Below, one piece after another: positions 53,870-63,853 of a DNA stretch of 64,000 nt. The DNA is from Rhizomys pruinosus (lineage: Eukaryota; Chordata; Mammalia; Rodentia; Spalacidae). Made by a program: the position numbers and the translations under genes. The notes under the pieces are model-generated. The model did no database searches. It was not told the origin of the DNA and saw only the letters and a list, made by a program, of their open reading frames with translations. Each line of letters starts with the position of its first letter. Position 1 is the stretch's first letter. The DNA lies in the NCBI GenBank assembly GCA_009823505.1, contig VZQC01012376.1, positions 1,666,351-1,730,350 on the forward strand, read 5' to 3'.

Positions 53870-55965
53870 GTCCTTTCCATGTCACACCTTATGGAGTTGT
53901 GGCTCCAAATGTTAGGACTGTCTACAAATCCTAATGAAAGGATCGTGGCCATGTGGTAGAAGGCACCATCCGGCATTTTGTTGACTCTATTCTAGCATTG
54001 ATCTTCTTTCCTGTAACTTCTTTGTATTTGTTTTTGTGATCGGGTAATGTGGATGACATTCACTGTGATTCATTTTCACCAACACCTTGTGAGCAGGTAA
54101 GCTTTATCATACCCTTCATACAGTTTGACCCTTGAAAGTTGGCAGAGATAAGCTCCCAGGGAATCTCTGTGCAACCACCTCAGATGCCCAAAAGATGGTC
54201 TGAGCACAGACTGAGTCCTTGAGCTTGAGTGCCTGCCCTGGAAGGCAATCTGGACAGAGATGACAGCAGCTGTATTTAGTGGGGAGAGAAGACAACCTGT
54301 TTATTACACAGGGACTAAAGATCAAGCCAGAGGGCAGTGAAGGGAAGAGGCTGACAAGAGGGGAAACAATCACACCAACATTTTTCTACCTCTGGGCAAT
54401 TGGTCATCTTCAAAGCCACTTCCTGTCAAGGTTACTGTGAAAGGGAGGCAGGTCCTGCTTTACCCCCATTGCCTCTGTTACTCATACTTGATGTTAATAT
54501 GGCATTATCAGCTAGGTGACAGGTGGTTCTGGGATCTGTCAGGGGACAGAACAGTGGCACATGATGGGTAGCTGTTAGCATTCCAACAGATCCTAATTCT
54601 GGAGCTGAAAATTTCTGCTCTGCGTGTAGGGAGCAAGGATAACCTAGTCAAGGGGTCTTGTATAAAGTTACACACACATAAACCACTACCCATAAAGCCT
54701 CTGAAATGTGTTCTTTCTCCAAGTTCAGAGGACAAGGCTTGCATCTGGGTATTTAGTCCGTGAGTGATTTAGCAATTCCTTCTACCTTGGATTAGTGAGG
54801 GATGAAAAGGGAACATGAAGAATGCTTTAAGGGGGAGAGGGAAGGAGAAGTACTCCTCAGCCACTTGCACTTTCTGTTATTTTCTAGGCTTCAGCACAGA
54901 GCACTTTGGTGCCAGTTGAGTACACTTAGAAAGCTTCTAGGTGCTGGTGCAAACAGTATTGCAATTCATTCACCAAATAAATACCGAGCCTGTATTCAAT
55001 ACGCATCAGAGGTCTATGTGAGCACACAGGAGAGAAACTGTGTTCAGTGTGGGATGAGACTAGAGAAACTTCCTCCCAGAGCAAGATGTCCAAGATGCAA
55101 TGTTGAAATGAACTGTAATTAAAGTTTTAGAGCAGACTAAGGCAAGAGTTTTATGAGCAGCGGGTGTAGCTGTGTGAAGTCCTGGAGATGAAAGAAACCA
55201 GAATATTCAGGGAAAAATTCAGGGGCAGGTGCATGAAATCTAAAGGGTGCTGCTGGAGAGCTGGGCAGAGCCTACTCGAGCCTGGGACCCCATAAGCGAC
55301 AGCTCTTACTATCCGAGCACTGGTCCAAACCTCCTCTTTAAGTGTTAGTTTATGGACTATTCATGCCAAACATAGAAAATGGTTCATGTTATCTTCCCTC
55401 ATTTTTTAAATAAAGGAACAGAGGCCTATGAGGTGCCCTTAATCAATGCTCTGTGGTTCATGGACAGCATCAGAATTAGAACCAAGGCACTCTATCGCCA
55501 GAACAATTCTCAGGATTAAGTGACAGGATGGAATGGTATGACTAAGTTGGAGTTACAGGCTTCTGAGTCCAAACAAGATCTTATCCAAACCCACTGAGCC
55601 ACCATGCTTTCTAATTTACAGATTACTCAGCAACATAGAGCGTTTAACAATGCCACTCACTGCCCTACCTTTGTTCAGTTATCAATTGGCATGCATTTAC
55701 TGAATTCCTGCTGTGTGTTAAAACTGTTACAGGTATTAGGAATAAGCCAGTGAACAAAACACACAGAAATACTTGCTGTAATAGTGTCCTGTGAGGAGAT
55801 CAGGAGATTGACAGCAGTCGACAGTTGACTCTAAGCGAGTCATCATGTGAAGAGGTGAGAGTGTCTTGGAAAAGCTCAGAGCAGGACTAGGGTTTCTTTC
55901 AATGGGTAGAACTTCTCCAGCGCACTACAGTGAATCATATCAATCTTTTATAAACCTTCTGTGTG
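53870..55965. other. Single-copy block, one weak exon candidate
   Basis: Mostly unassigned. The frame 54802-55122 ends in a peptide with C-x2-C-x12-C-x2-C spacing (CVQC...CPRC, about 55039-55103), preceded at about 54871-54888 by a pyrimidine-rich stretch ending TAG/G. It matches no family I know, so I do not call it a gene. MIR-like relic at 55380-55495 and another old repeat at about 55655-55770. Confidence 0.4.
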
Positions 55966-55970
55966 CTCTT

Positions 55971-56120
55971 GCTGGATGTGGTGCCATGCACCTGTAATCC
56001 CACTACCTGGGAGGCAGAGGCAAGAGGATCTCTGTGTGATGGATGCCATCCTGGGGTACCTATTGACTTCCAGGCTAGCTAGGGCTACATGGAAACCCTG
56101 TCTCAAAAAACAAAATTAAA
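55971..56120 (+). mobile_element. Old B1 SINE
   Basis: 'gctggatgtggtgccatgcacctgtaatccc...ggctacatggaaaccctgtctcaaaaaac'. Confidence 0.8.
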
Positions 56121-56478
56121 AAGGAAGAATATGTTTAAAATATTTATTTTTATATTTTAGATTTATTGTCATGAAAGAAGATATAAAGCTAAGTCTTTTC
56201 TAGTTTCAACTCTGTCCTGGTTTTTCTTTTTTATGTCATGGACAAGTGAATAAAAATGTAATTAGTGATGGAAGAATAAAACCATAAGCGAAGCTTCCTG
56301 TCTTCAGAATGGCCCTTCTGACTGTGGAGAAGTCACTGACATGTGTGGAGTGTGGGACCAGGCAAGGGTTTGAGTGACCTCCTTGAGCCAGCTGTGTGAT
56401 ATTAATTTGAGTTAATTAGAATAAAGTGACTTTTATTTTTAAAATTTTAAAATAAGTTATATGCCAATTTAAGTTATT
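56121..56478. other. No gene seen
   Basis: AT-rich sequence between two B1 elements. Confidence 0.4.
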
Positions 56479-56479
56479 T

Positions 56480-56632
56480 TTCTTTTTTGGTCTTTTTCTG
56501 ACAGGGTCTCCCTGTAGCCCTAGCTATCCTAGAACTCACTATATATACCAGGCTGGCCTTGAACTCACAGAGATCTGCCTGCCTCTGCCTCCCAAGTGCT
56601 GTGATTAAAGGTGTGTGCCACCGTGCCTGGCA
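56480..56632 (-). mobile_element. B1 SINE, antisense
   Basis: Complete antisense B1, 'tttttggtctttttctgacagggtctccctgtagccc...ggtgtgtgccaccgtgcctggc'. Confidence 0.9.
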
Positions 56633-56829
56633 AAGATCATTCTTAGGCTTTATGGAGAAAGAAGGTTCCTGTGATAAATTAATACATGACAAATAGTATT
56701 ATGCTCACCAGCAGAATAAAACTGTTAATCTTCAAGAAATAACATTTCTACCTCAACATCTAGAAGATAAGTCATTTATATTTAGATTCATGTATATTTA
56801 CTAATATTTTCTTTAAAAAAATTTTTAAA

Positions 56830-56945
56830 CCATCCAGCACTTAGGAGGAAGAAGCAGATGGATTTCTGTGAATTCAAGGCCAGCCTGATCTACAAAGTGA
56901 GTTCCGGGACAGCTGGGGATACAGGTAGACACTTTCAAAAAGATT
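56830..56945 (+). mobile_element. B1 SINE, 5'-truncated
   Basis: Begins at 'atccagcacttaggaggaagaagcag' and ends 'gacactttcaaaaagatt'. Confidence 0.83.
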
Positions 56946-57035
56946 AAAAAGAAGTTGTAAATCAAGAGAAATATAAAATGAGTGTAAAGAGCATCAGTAC
57001 ACATGACCCAAATTTATAAAGATTTGTGAATTGTT

Positions 57036-57249
57036 AAAATTTTTATTTATTTTATGCATATGAGTGTTTTGCCTGCATGTATGTAAGTGCGCCTGTGTGT
57101 GCAGTGCCTGTAGAGGTCAGGAGATGGTATTGGATCCCCTGAACTGGAGTTAGAATGGCTGTTAGCCACTATGTGGACAGTAGAAATCAAATCCAGGTCC
57201 TCTGCAAGAGCATCCACTGTTCTTAACCACTGAGCCATCTCTCCAGTCC
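57036..57249 (-). mobile_element. B3-type SINE, antisense
   Basis: Complete antisense copy, 'tttatgcatatgagtgttttgcctgcatg...accactgagccatctctccagtccc'. Confidence 0.9.
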
Positions 57250-57475
57250 CATGAGGGACATTTTTCATATAAACCACCACAATATAATTACAAAATGTAA
57301 TTACAGCCTGCAAGAATGACAAAATCAGTGCTATTTCATCAACCAATGTGCTTTTCATGTTACAATTTCTCTAGTTATATCAATAACATCTCATATATAA
57401 TGTTTTTAGATTCAGTATCTAATAAAGGGTGATGCATAACATCTGATTTAATTTAAAAACAATACACAGTTGGGC

Positions 57476-57612
57476 GTAGTGTGGTGCACACCTCTAATCC
57501 CAGCATTCAGATGCAGAGGCAGGCAGATCTCTGAGTTCAAGGCCAGTCTGGTCTATATAGTGAGTTCTAGGACAGCTGGGGCTGTCTCAAAACCTGTTTC
57601 AAAAAAAAAAAT
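57476..57612 (+). mobile_element. B1 SINE
   Basis: 'gggcgtagtgtggtgcacacctctaatccc...gacagctggggctgtctcaaaacctgtttcaaaaa'. Confidence 0.86.
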
Positions 57613-57624
57613 CTACTAGGCTTC

Positions 57625-57962
57625 TGTGTGAGTGTGTGTGTGTGTGTGTGTGTGTTTGTATATGTGTGTAGGTCAGACAACAGTCTTCGATGTTGTTCCT
57701 TGGGTGCTCTATATACATTTTATTAAATTTTGAGACAGGTTCTCTCACTGGCATGGATCTTGCCAAGTAGACTAGGCTTGTAGCTAGCAAGCCCCGGGGA
57801 TCTCCTGACTCTGCTTTCCCACTTCTGGGGTTATAAATGTATATCACCATTCCTGGTTATTTGTGTTTTTTTTTTTTTTTAACATGGGCTCTGGGGATTG
57901 GATTCAGGGCCCTGTGCTTACAATGCAAGCACTTCACTGACTATGCTATCTCCCCAGTACCA
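57625..57962 (-). mobile_element. B4/RSINE1-type SINE, antisense
   Basis: (TG)n start, 'gaggtcagacaacagtcttcgatg'-like end region, 'gagacaggttctctcactggcatggatcttgcc', then the tRNA-like head 'ctctggggattggattcagggccctgtgcttacaatgcaagcactt'. The 83-codon antisense frame here is accidental. Confidence 0.8.
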
Positions 57963-58480
57963 GTCAGGCTTCTTTAATCCCATGCCCTGCCTCTTCTTGT
58001 CTCTCAGGACACAGGCATTTTTGAAGAACCAAGCCAGTCTTTATGCAGAATCCCCTTATATATATGAATTCTTGTTGCAGGCTATTCATGTTTAGATTCA
58101 AGTTAGTAGTAGTTCTGGGCTTTCTGGAAGTTACAGATACTTCATGAAAATTCCCATTTCTTCTGAGACCTCTGTTAAAAACCTCTTTCAGTCATTGTAT
58201 TACCAGGGCACAGTCTCAGCCATTGGAACAAAGAGATCCAGATCTTTGAAGTGCAAGCTACCGGGGATTTTATTTTCTCTGTCACATAACAACCCCTAGG
58301 CGAGCGGTCATGGGGGAATGGCTCTGCTCTACCACCCAGGGACCCAGACTCTTTTGATCATATTGCACCATCTCAGTCGTCCTTAAAGATATGATCTCCA
58401 CAAGGTCAGTCTGTCTCACTAGTGTAACCCCTGCCTCTCATCTTGCAGGAAGGGAAAAGTAAAGAACAAATAATTTCTCA
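57963..58480. other. No gene or recognised repeat
   Basis: Single-copy sequence. Confidence 0.45.
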
Positions 58481-58484
58481 TTTA

Positions 58485-58706
58485 TGTTATTATTTTCATG
58501 TTTTTTATGTGCATGAGTATTTTGCCTGCATGTATGTTAGTGTACCCATGTCATGGAATGCACATGGAGGTCATAAGTAGGCATTGGATTCCCTAGAACT
58601 GGAGTTACAGATGGTTGTTAGCTCCCATGTGTATGCTAGGAATCCAACCCAGGTCCTCTGGAAGAGCAGCCAGTGCTCTTAAGCACTGAGCCATCTCTCC
58701 GACCCC
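58485..58706 (-). mobile_element. B3-type SINE, antisense
   Basis: Complete antisense copy ending 'aagcactgagccatctctccgacccc'. Confidence 0.9.
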
Positions 58707-58737
58707 TACAATTTACCAATGAAAAAATATGAGACCT

Positions 58738-58828
58738 GAGGCTGGAGCATTGCATGACATGGGTGCAATTACATGGGGCAATACACTCATACATATAAAA
58801 TAAAAGTAATAAATAAAATATTTTTAAA
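58738..58828 (+). mobile_element. B3-type SINE, internally deleted
   Basis: Only the first bases of the head ('gaggctggag') and the 3' part ('cattgcatgacatgggtgcaattac...') remain. Confidence 0.75.
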
Positions 58829-58829
58829 A

Positions 58830-59165
58830 ATGAGACCTAGAAGCCATTCTTGTAACTCTTGGTCATTTTACATTTAGCCACAAAAGAATCTGGGAAAAGA
58901 AACCAGAGGCCCAGAAACCAACTGTGTAGCAAAAGCATGGGTGGTTATATTAATAAAAGGAAGAAGGAGGTGAGGGATGTTTAGGGACCGTGAGCGTCAG
59001 AGCCACTGCCTTCCAGGATGTAGGAACTTCTTCCCTGAAGACCCAGTACTTGAACAAGCAATTCAGCTTAGTGACCTGCTGTCCCCTCTTCTCAGGGTCT
59101 CTTTGACAATGCTTACTCAGATGTTTCCTTCTTTCAGTAGAGTTCTTCTGGAATTGTCTTTTTAA
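58830..59165. other. No gene seen
   Basis: Single-copy sequence. The 62-codon frame 58977-59165 has no known family. Confidence 0.4.
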
Positions 59166-59169
59166 AAAG

Positions 59170-59300
59170 CATAGGTATTTATTTAATTTTCAATTGTTTG
59201 AGAATTTCATATATGTATATAATGTGTTTCGATTTAGTCCAACCCCATTCCTTCCTCTCTAATTCCTCTCCCATCTCCCCTTTTGGAGTGTTCTAAATAT
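59170..59300 (-). mobile_element. LINE-1 3' UTR fragment, antisense
   Basis: 'caattgtttgagaatttcatatatgtatataatgtgtttcgatttagtccaaccccattccttcctc' is the antisense pattern of an old L1 3' UTR. Confidence 0.55.
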
Positions 59301-59307
59301 GATTTTT

Positions 59308-59460
59308 TTTTTTTTTGGTATTTTTGAGACAGGGTCTCCATTTTAGTCCCAGCTGGCCTGGAGCTCGCTCTGTAGACCAGGCTGGCCTTGAACTCTCAGA
59401 GATCCGGCTGCCTCTGCCTCCCAAGTGCTGGGATTAAAGGCATGTGCCACCATGCCCGGC
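59308..59460 (-). mobile_element. B1 SINE, antisense, young
   Basis: Flanked by the duplication TCTAAATATGATTT (about 59290-59303 and 59461-59474). Body close to consensus. Confidence 0.93.
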
Positions 59461-59499
59461 TCTAAATATGATTTTAAAATATTAAAACATTCTATAAAA

Positions 59500-59625
59500 A
59501 TCATGATACCAGCTGGTAGTCGTGGTCCCTACCTATAACCTTGGCACTCAGGAAGCTGAGGCAGGAGGAGGGTGGGTTCCTGCCCTCAATGAAGCAAACC
59601 CTGTCTCAAAAAAGGATTTCATAAG
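59500..59625 (+). mobile_element. Old B1-like SINE
   Basis: 'ccagctggtagtcgtggtccctacctataaccttggcactcaggaagctgaggcaggagg...aaaccctgtctcaaaaaa'. Confidence 0.65.
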
Positions 59626-59734
59626 ACCTAATGTCCATGAATTTAAGGTTTTCATCTCAGAAAGGCTTTACATGGCTTTTCTATTTTGTTCATGACAGCC
59701 CTGTCGTTCGTGTCAGAATTAATCAAAAGTCAGA

Positions 59735-60300
59735 AACAGGGGCCAGCAACAGGGCTCACTGAGCAAAGGTGTCTGCCACTAAATTAATGACCCAAGTTTG
59801 ATCCCTGAGATCACTGAGTAAAGGTGTCTGCCACTAAATTAATGACCTGAGTTTGATCCCTGAGATCACTGAGCAAAGATGTCTGCAACTAAAATTAATG
59901 ACCCGAGTTTGATCCCTGAGATCACTGAGCAAGGGTATCTGCCACTAAATTAATGACCTGAGTTTGATTCCTAAGTAAAGGTGTCTGCCACTAAATTAAT
60001 GACCCGAGTTTGTTCCCTGAGATCACTGAGTAAAGGTGTCTGCCACTAAACTAATGACCCAAGTTTGATCCCTGAGATCACTGAGTAGAGGTGTCTGCCA
60101 CTAAATTAATGACCCGAGTTTGATCCCTGAGACCCACATAGGAGAAGGAGAGAACAAATTCCTGCAAGCTATCTTCTGATTTCCATATGTGCCACGGCAT
60201 GCATGCCCCACACATACACATATGTACATACATACACATGTGTACATACATATATTCACATGGGTATACACATAAGATAAATAAGTGTTAAAAATAAAGT
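59735..60300 (+). repeat. tRNA-derived SINE with 7 x ~55-bp tandem expansion of its head
   Basis: The SINE starts 'ggggccagcaacagggct'. Its A-box-to-B-box segment (cactgagtaaaggtgtctgc ... gagtttgatccctgagat) is repeated seven times at 59757-60133. Units 4 and 5 join through a short deletion. Each unit carries one B-box-like GAGTTTGATCC (one copy TTTGTTCC). The normal 3' part follows ('gacccacataggagaaggagagaac', CA-rich tail). Confidence 0.93.
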
Positions 60301-60394
60301 AGAAACATAGTGTCTTAGCTTCGAATTTAGTCTATCTCTAAAGAGGCAGAAACATTTCTTTGGTTTATTTAGAGCTAAAAGTTACCACACTAAG

Positions 60395-60547
60395 CCAGGC
60401 GTGGTGGCACATGCCTTTAATCCTAGCACTTGGGAGGCAGAGGCAGGCAGATCTTTGTGAGTTCAAGGCCAGCCTGGTCTACAGAGCGAGTTCCAGGACA
60501 GCTGGGGCTACAGGGAGACCCTGTCTTGAAAAGACCAAAAAAAAAAA
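60395..60547 (+). mobile_element. B1 SINE, young
   Basis: Full-length, near-consensus, poly-A tail. Exact 18-bp duplication AAAAGTTACCACACTAAG at 60377-60394 and 60548-60565. Confidence 0.96.
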
Positions 60548-60569
60548 AAAAGTTACCACACTAAGAGAT

Positions 60570-61325
60570 GGCTGTAGCTCATTAATGACAGAGATGACCT
60601 TAGATATCAATTGTGTTTATTCCTTTACTTTATAGGTAAAAGAAACACCCAAGACATCAATGAAATTATATTAATGGACTCCTCACAGCCAGTTAAAGCT
60701 GGAGCCAGGTTTTCCTGTCTTTGGCAAGGCCTCTCCCTCCATGTCCCACAACCTCTCCTTGACTTGGATCAATGTTCATCTCATACAACTGATTCAGTCA
60801 CCAGGTAGTTCAGGTAGTTAATACCTCTTATCTTCTGAGTTATGTGAAAAAGAAGCAAATGTATTGAAAAAACGACATCAGCAACAAGCAGTTGTTGAAG
60901 GTGTTTGAGTCATGCTTTGGAATGTCTTTTAGAGCAAGATAAGAACACAGGATACCTCAGGGCTGGCACATCCACTTTCTCTCATACTTAGGGATTATTT
61001 GTTCTGTCTGCCAAATTCCATCATGATTTTCTGCCCAGCTCCCCGTGCCCTTGATGACATCAAACTCACGGAAAGCTATTTCTGTCCATGGCTTCCACAA
61101 ACAAACAGAAATCCATCAGGAAAGACACAACTCTGTCTTTAAACCCTCTCTGCACCTTGATATGAAAGGGCTTGAATATATTTAAATATTGCTTTTATTC
61201 TGCTAATTTCTTTGAAAATGTTTAAATATAAAACCAAGACAGAATAATAATATTCATCTATCTATACTTGAATTTAATGGATCCTTAATATTGTGCCATT
61301 ATTTGTTTCTTTTTTTTTAAAGGAG
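60570..61325. other. No gene or recognised repeat
   Basis: AT-rich single-copy sequence. Confidence 0.45.
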
Positions 61326-61329
61326 TATG

Positions 61330-61565
61330 CATGTGTGTAGACATGTGTGCTATACTCTCATATGTGTGTGCGTACGTGTGTGTGTGTGTGTGTGCGAGTG
61401 TATTATGGAGGCCAAAGGTCAATGTCAAGTCTCTTCCTCAACAACTTTTCCATCTTATGTTCTGAGAAAAGGTCTCTCACTGTACTTGGAGCTCTCTTCA
61501 TGGCTGGGCTGGGTGGTCACCCAGCTCCATGGATTCTACCATCTTCCACCTCTCACCATCTCCAG
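61330..61565 (-). mobile_element. B4/RSINE1-type SINE, antisense, partial
   Basis: (GT)n at about 61372-61396, 'atggaggccaaaggtcaatgtcaagtctcttcctcaacaac', 'aggtctctcactgtacttggagctc'. The tRNA-like head is missing, replaced by L1. Confidence 0.72.
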
Positions 61566-61831
61566 TAGAAATGGCTGTCATCCAGAAAACAAATGGCAGC
61601 AAATGCTGATGACAAAGAATTTCTCTTCATTGTTGGTGAGAGTATAAACTGATCTAGTCACTATAGAAATCAATGTGTAACGTTCTCAAAACTAAAAATA
61701 GAACTTCCATATGATCATTCCTCGTAACATACCAGAAAGACACTCTGTACTACCACAGAGGTACTTGCACATCCACGCTTATTGATGCACTGTTCACAAA
61801 AGCAAGGAAAAGGAATCAAACTAGTTGTCCA
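61566..61831 (+). pseudogene. Old LINE-1 ORF2 3' fragment
   Basis: 'tcatccagaaaacaaatggcagcaaatgctgatgac...catatgatcattcctcgtaacataccagaaag...tactaccacagaggtacttgcacatccacgcttattgatgcactgttcacaaaagc' parallels 50.29-50.54 kb but is much more diverged. Truncated by the ORR1 LTR. Confidence 0.75.
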
Positions 61832-62160
61832 TGGTGGTTTGAATGAGAAATGTCCCCGGAGTCTCACATATTTGAACACTTGGTTCCCATTGGTGGTGGT
61901 GTTATGGTATCTTTAGAGGTGAAGCCTTGCTGGAGGAAGTGTATCACTAGGGGTGAGATTTGATGGTTCATAGACTTGCCCCACTTCCTCTCCTCTTTCT
62001 CTGCTTCCTCTCCTGCCCCCAGGCTTTCTCTGCTAGTTCTCATGCCTTCTCCACCATGATGGACTTTACCCCTCTGGAACAGCCCTTTCTTCCTGAGTTG
62101 CTGTTTGGTCATGGTATTTTATCACAGCACCAGAAATGGTTCATTCTACTAGCAGCTTAG
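61832..62160 (+). mobile_element. ORR1-type MaLR LTR (5' LTR)
   Basis: 'tggtggtttgaatgagaaatgtcccc', 'atatttgaacacttggttcccattggtggtgg', 'cttgctggaggaagtgtatcactagggg', 'atgatggactttacccctctggaac', 'ttggtcatggtattttatcacagcacc'. Inserted into the L1 relic. Confidence 0.87.
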
Positions 62161-62164
62161 ATAG

Positions 62165-63345
62165 TTGAATGCTGAGAGAAAGCAGACAGCAAAGACCTGG
62201 CTTGTGAGGTTTCAGAAAGGAAAATGGACTCTATCAGAAGCAGCATTAGGAGCTATTCATGTGACGTTTTAGCAAAGAATCAGACTGCATTCTGTCCCTG
62301 TCCTGAGAATTTGTATCAGGCTGAATAAAAAAAAATGGACTAATTTCTTTGGCTAAGGAAATTTCAAGACAGCTTGGAATTGGGGCTGTGGTCTGGTTTT
62401 TACTGATTCCTCTGTTGTTGTTGTTGTTGTTTTAGTCTTTTTTAGACAGGGTTTCCCTGTAGCTATAGCTATCTTGGAACTCACTATGTAGACCAGGCTG
62501 AACTTGAACTCACAGAGATCTGCATGCCTCTCCCTCCTGCTGGGATTAAAGGTCTGCACCACCAAGACCAGCTTTTTCTGGTTACTCTTAGGCAGGTCTA
62601 CAGTGAAAAGGAGCAACAAGTGAAGCAGAATGAAAAGAAAATATGCAATTTGGGGAGGATAAAAGCACTCAGAAGGTAGAGACTATATAGTTATGTCTTA
62701 CATTGAAAAAGAGATAGTAATTGTTTAAGAGATTAGTTTCAATAAAGAGAAGCCTCCTGTGATGCAGTGGGACAGTAGGAAAGGTCCCTCCAGCTTGTGA
62801 ACGAGCTTGTCACTAGAAAGGATCTGTCTAGGAAAGTTCTTCACCAGTGTTAGCATAAAGGAGCTGCTGGTCCGAGGAGGTCAGGGCCCACTCCAAATTG
62901 GCAGCCAAACTTGGCAGGATCATCCACACGGTGCCAGTTTTGGAAATAAGAAAGATGCAAGGGCTCATGTATTTTCCTTTGGCAATTTCAGAGAGGCCAT
63001 GGAGGGTCAGAGTCTTTGCAAGATGACATTGTATCAATCTATGAAGCTTGGGTTGCAGTAGAGACCCTAATGTGTTAGAAATAATGGAGTTATGAGGTAT
63101 GTGCCAGGGAAATCTGCATACAGGAGGGGAGCCAGCCTAAGAGAGAGCAATGCTGGGGGGACGGAGACGTATCAACCCTTTGAAGCTGAAGCCTTAGATA
63201 CTGGTCGTGGAGCTACTTGATTTGGTGCTTGGTGTGCTGGGGTTTAGTCTTTCTTCGATCCATCTTTCCTCATTATTCCCCTATTCCTCCTGTTTGGACT
63301 GGTAATATATATTCTGTGCTGTTGTATATTGAATATACAGGGGCC
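62165..63345 (+). mobile_element. ORR1/MaLR internal region, broken off by L1
   Basis: Non-coding internal region continuing from the LTR: 'tgatgcagtgggacagtaggaaaggtccct' (compare 51.49-51.52 kb), 'ggagctacttgatttggtgcttggtgtgctgggg', 'cctcctgtttggactggtaatatatattctgtgctgtt'. It ends at about 63345-63362 where L1 5' sequence begins. An antisense B1 sits inside. Confidence 0.78.
62413..62573 (-). mobile_element. B1 SINE, antisense, with (GTT)n tail
   Basis: (GTT)n at about 62413-62433, then 'tagacagggtttccctgtagctatagctatcttggaactcactatgtagaccaggctg...'. Confidence 0.87.
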
Positions 63346-63362
63346 ACTGTTAAGAAATTTCC

Positions 63363-63853
63363 TGAGAGGGCCCGGAGATTTGGGCCAGGGCCAGTGGGTC
63401 TGCACCTTTGGGCAGGCTGCCCGGAAGTCACCTGGGCAAGTACCTTTGGAGCTGGGTTCTTTCCGGGGCTGCAGCTAGGGGGTCGTGTCTCTGAGGCATT
63501 TTGGGCGGGAGCCGGGTGCCGGGCCAGAGGGTCTGGCGATTTGGGCCAGGGCCAGTGGGTCTGCACCTTTGGGCAGGCTGCCGGGGCCCGCATATCCCCC
63601 CCCCCCTGCCATCAGTGAGAATCCAAGTGGACTTTTTTTTTGGAGAACCTTCAGAACAAGAAGAGAAGAGTGCTTTGGCTTCCAATATCCAATATAGCAA
63701 CAAAACTGAAAAGTAGACAAGTCAATACTCCATAAACAAGGAGGAGGAAAGAAAAAAAAAAGCATCTGAAGGAGGAAAGCAAAACCATCTTCTATTTGTG
63801 ATCTGAACCACAAAAGGGAAGCCCACATGCCAGGGACACGATGAAGGGACAAC
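63363..63853 (+). promoter_or_regulatory. LINE-1 5' UTR with tandem GC-rich monomers
   Basis: GC-rich in contrast to the neighbourhood. A 45-bp block beginning GATTTGGGCCAGGGCCAGTG occurs at 63377 and, unchanged, at 63538, a spacing of 161 bp. The less strict match begins about ten bases earlier, so one full monomer and a truncated upstream one are present. A non-monomeric leader (63600-63853) leads to ORF1. Tandem 5' monomers are the known promoter form of rodent L1. Frames called here on both strands (up to 139 codons) are not genes. Confidence 0.82.
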
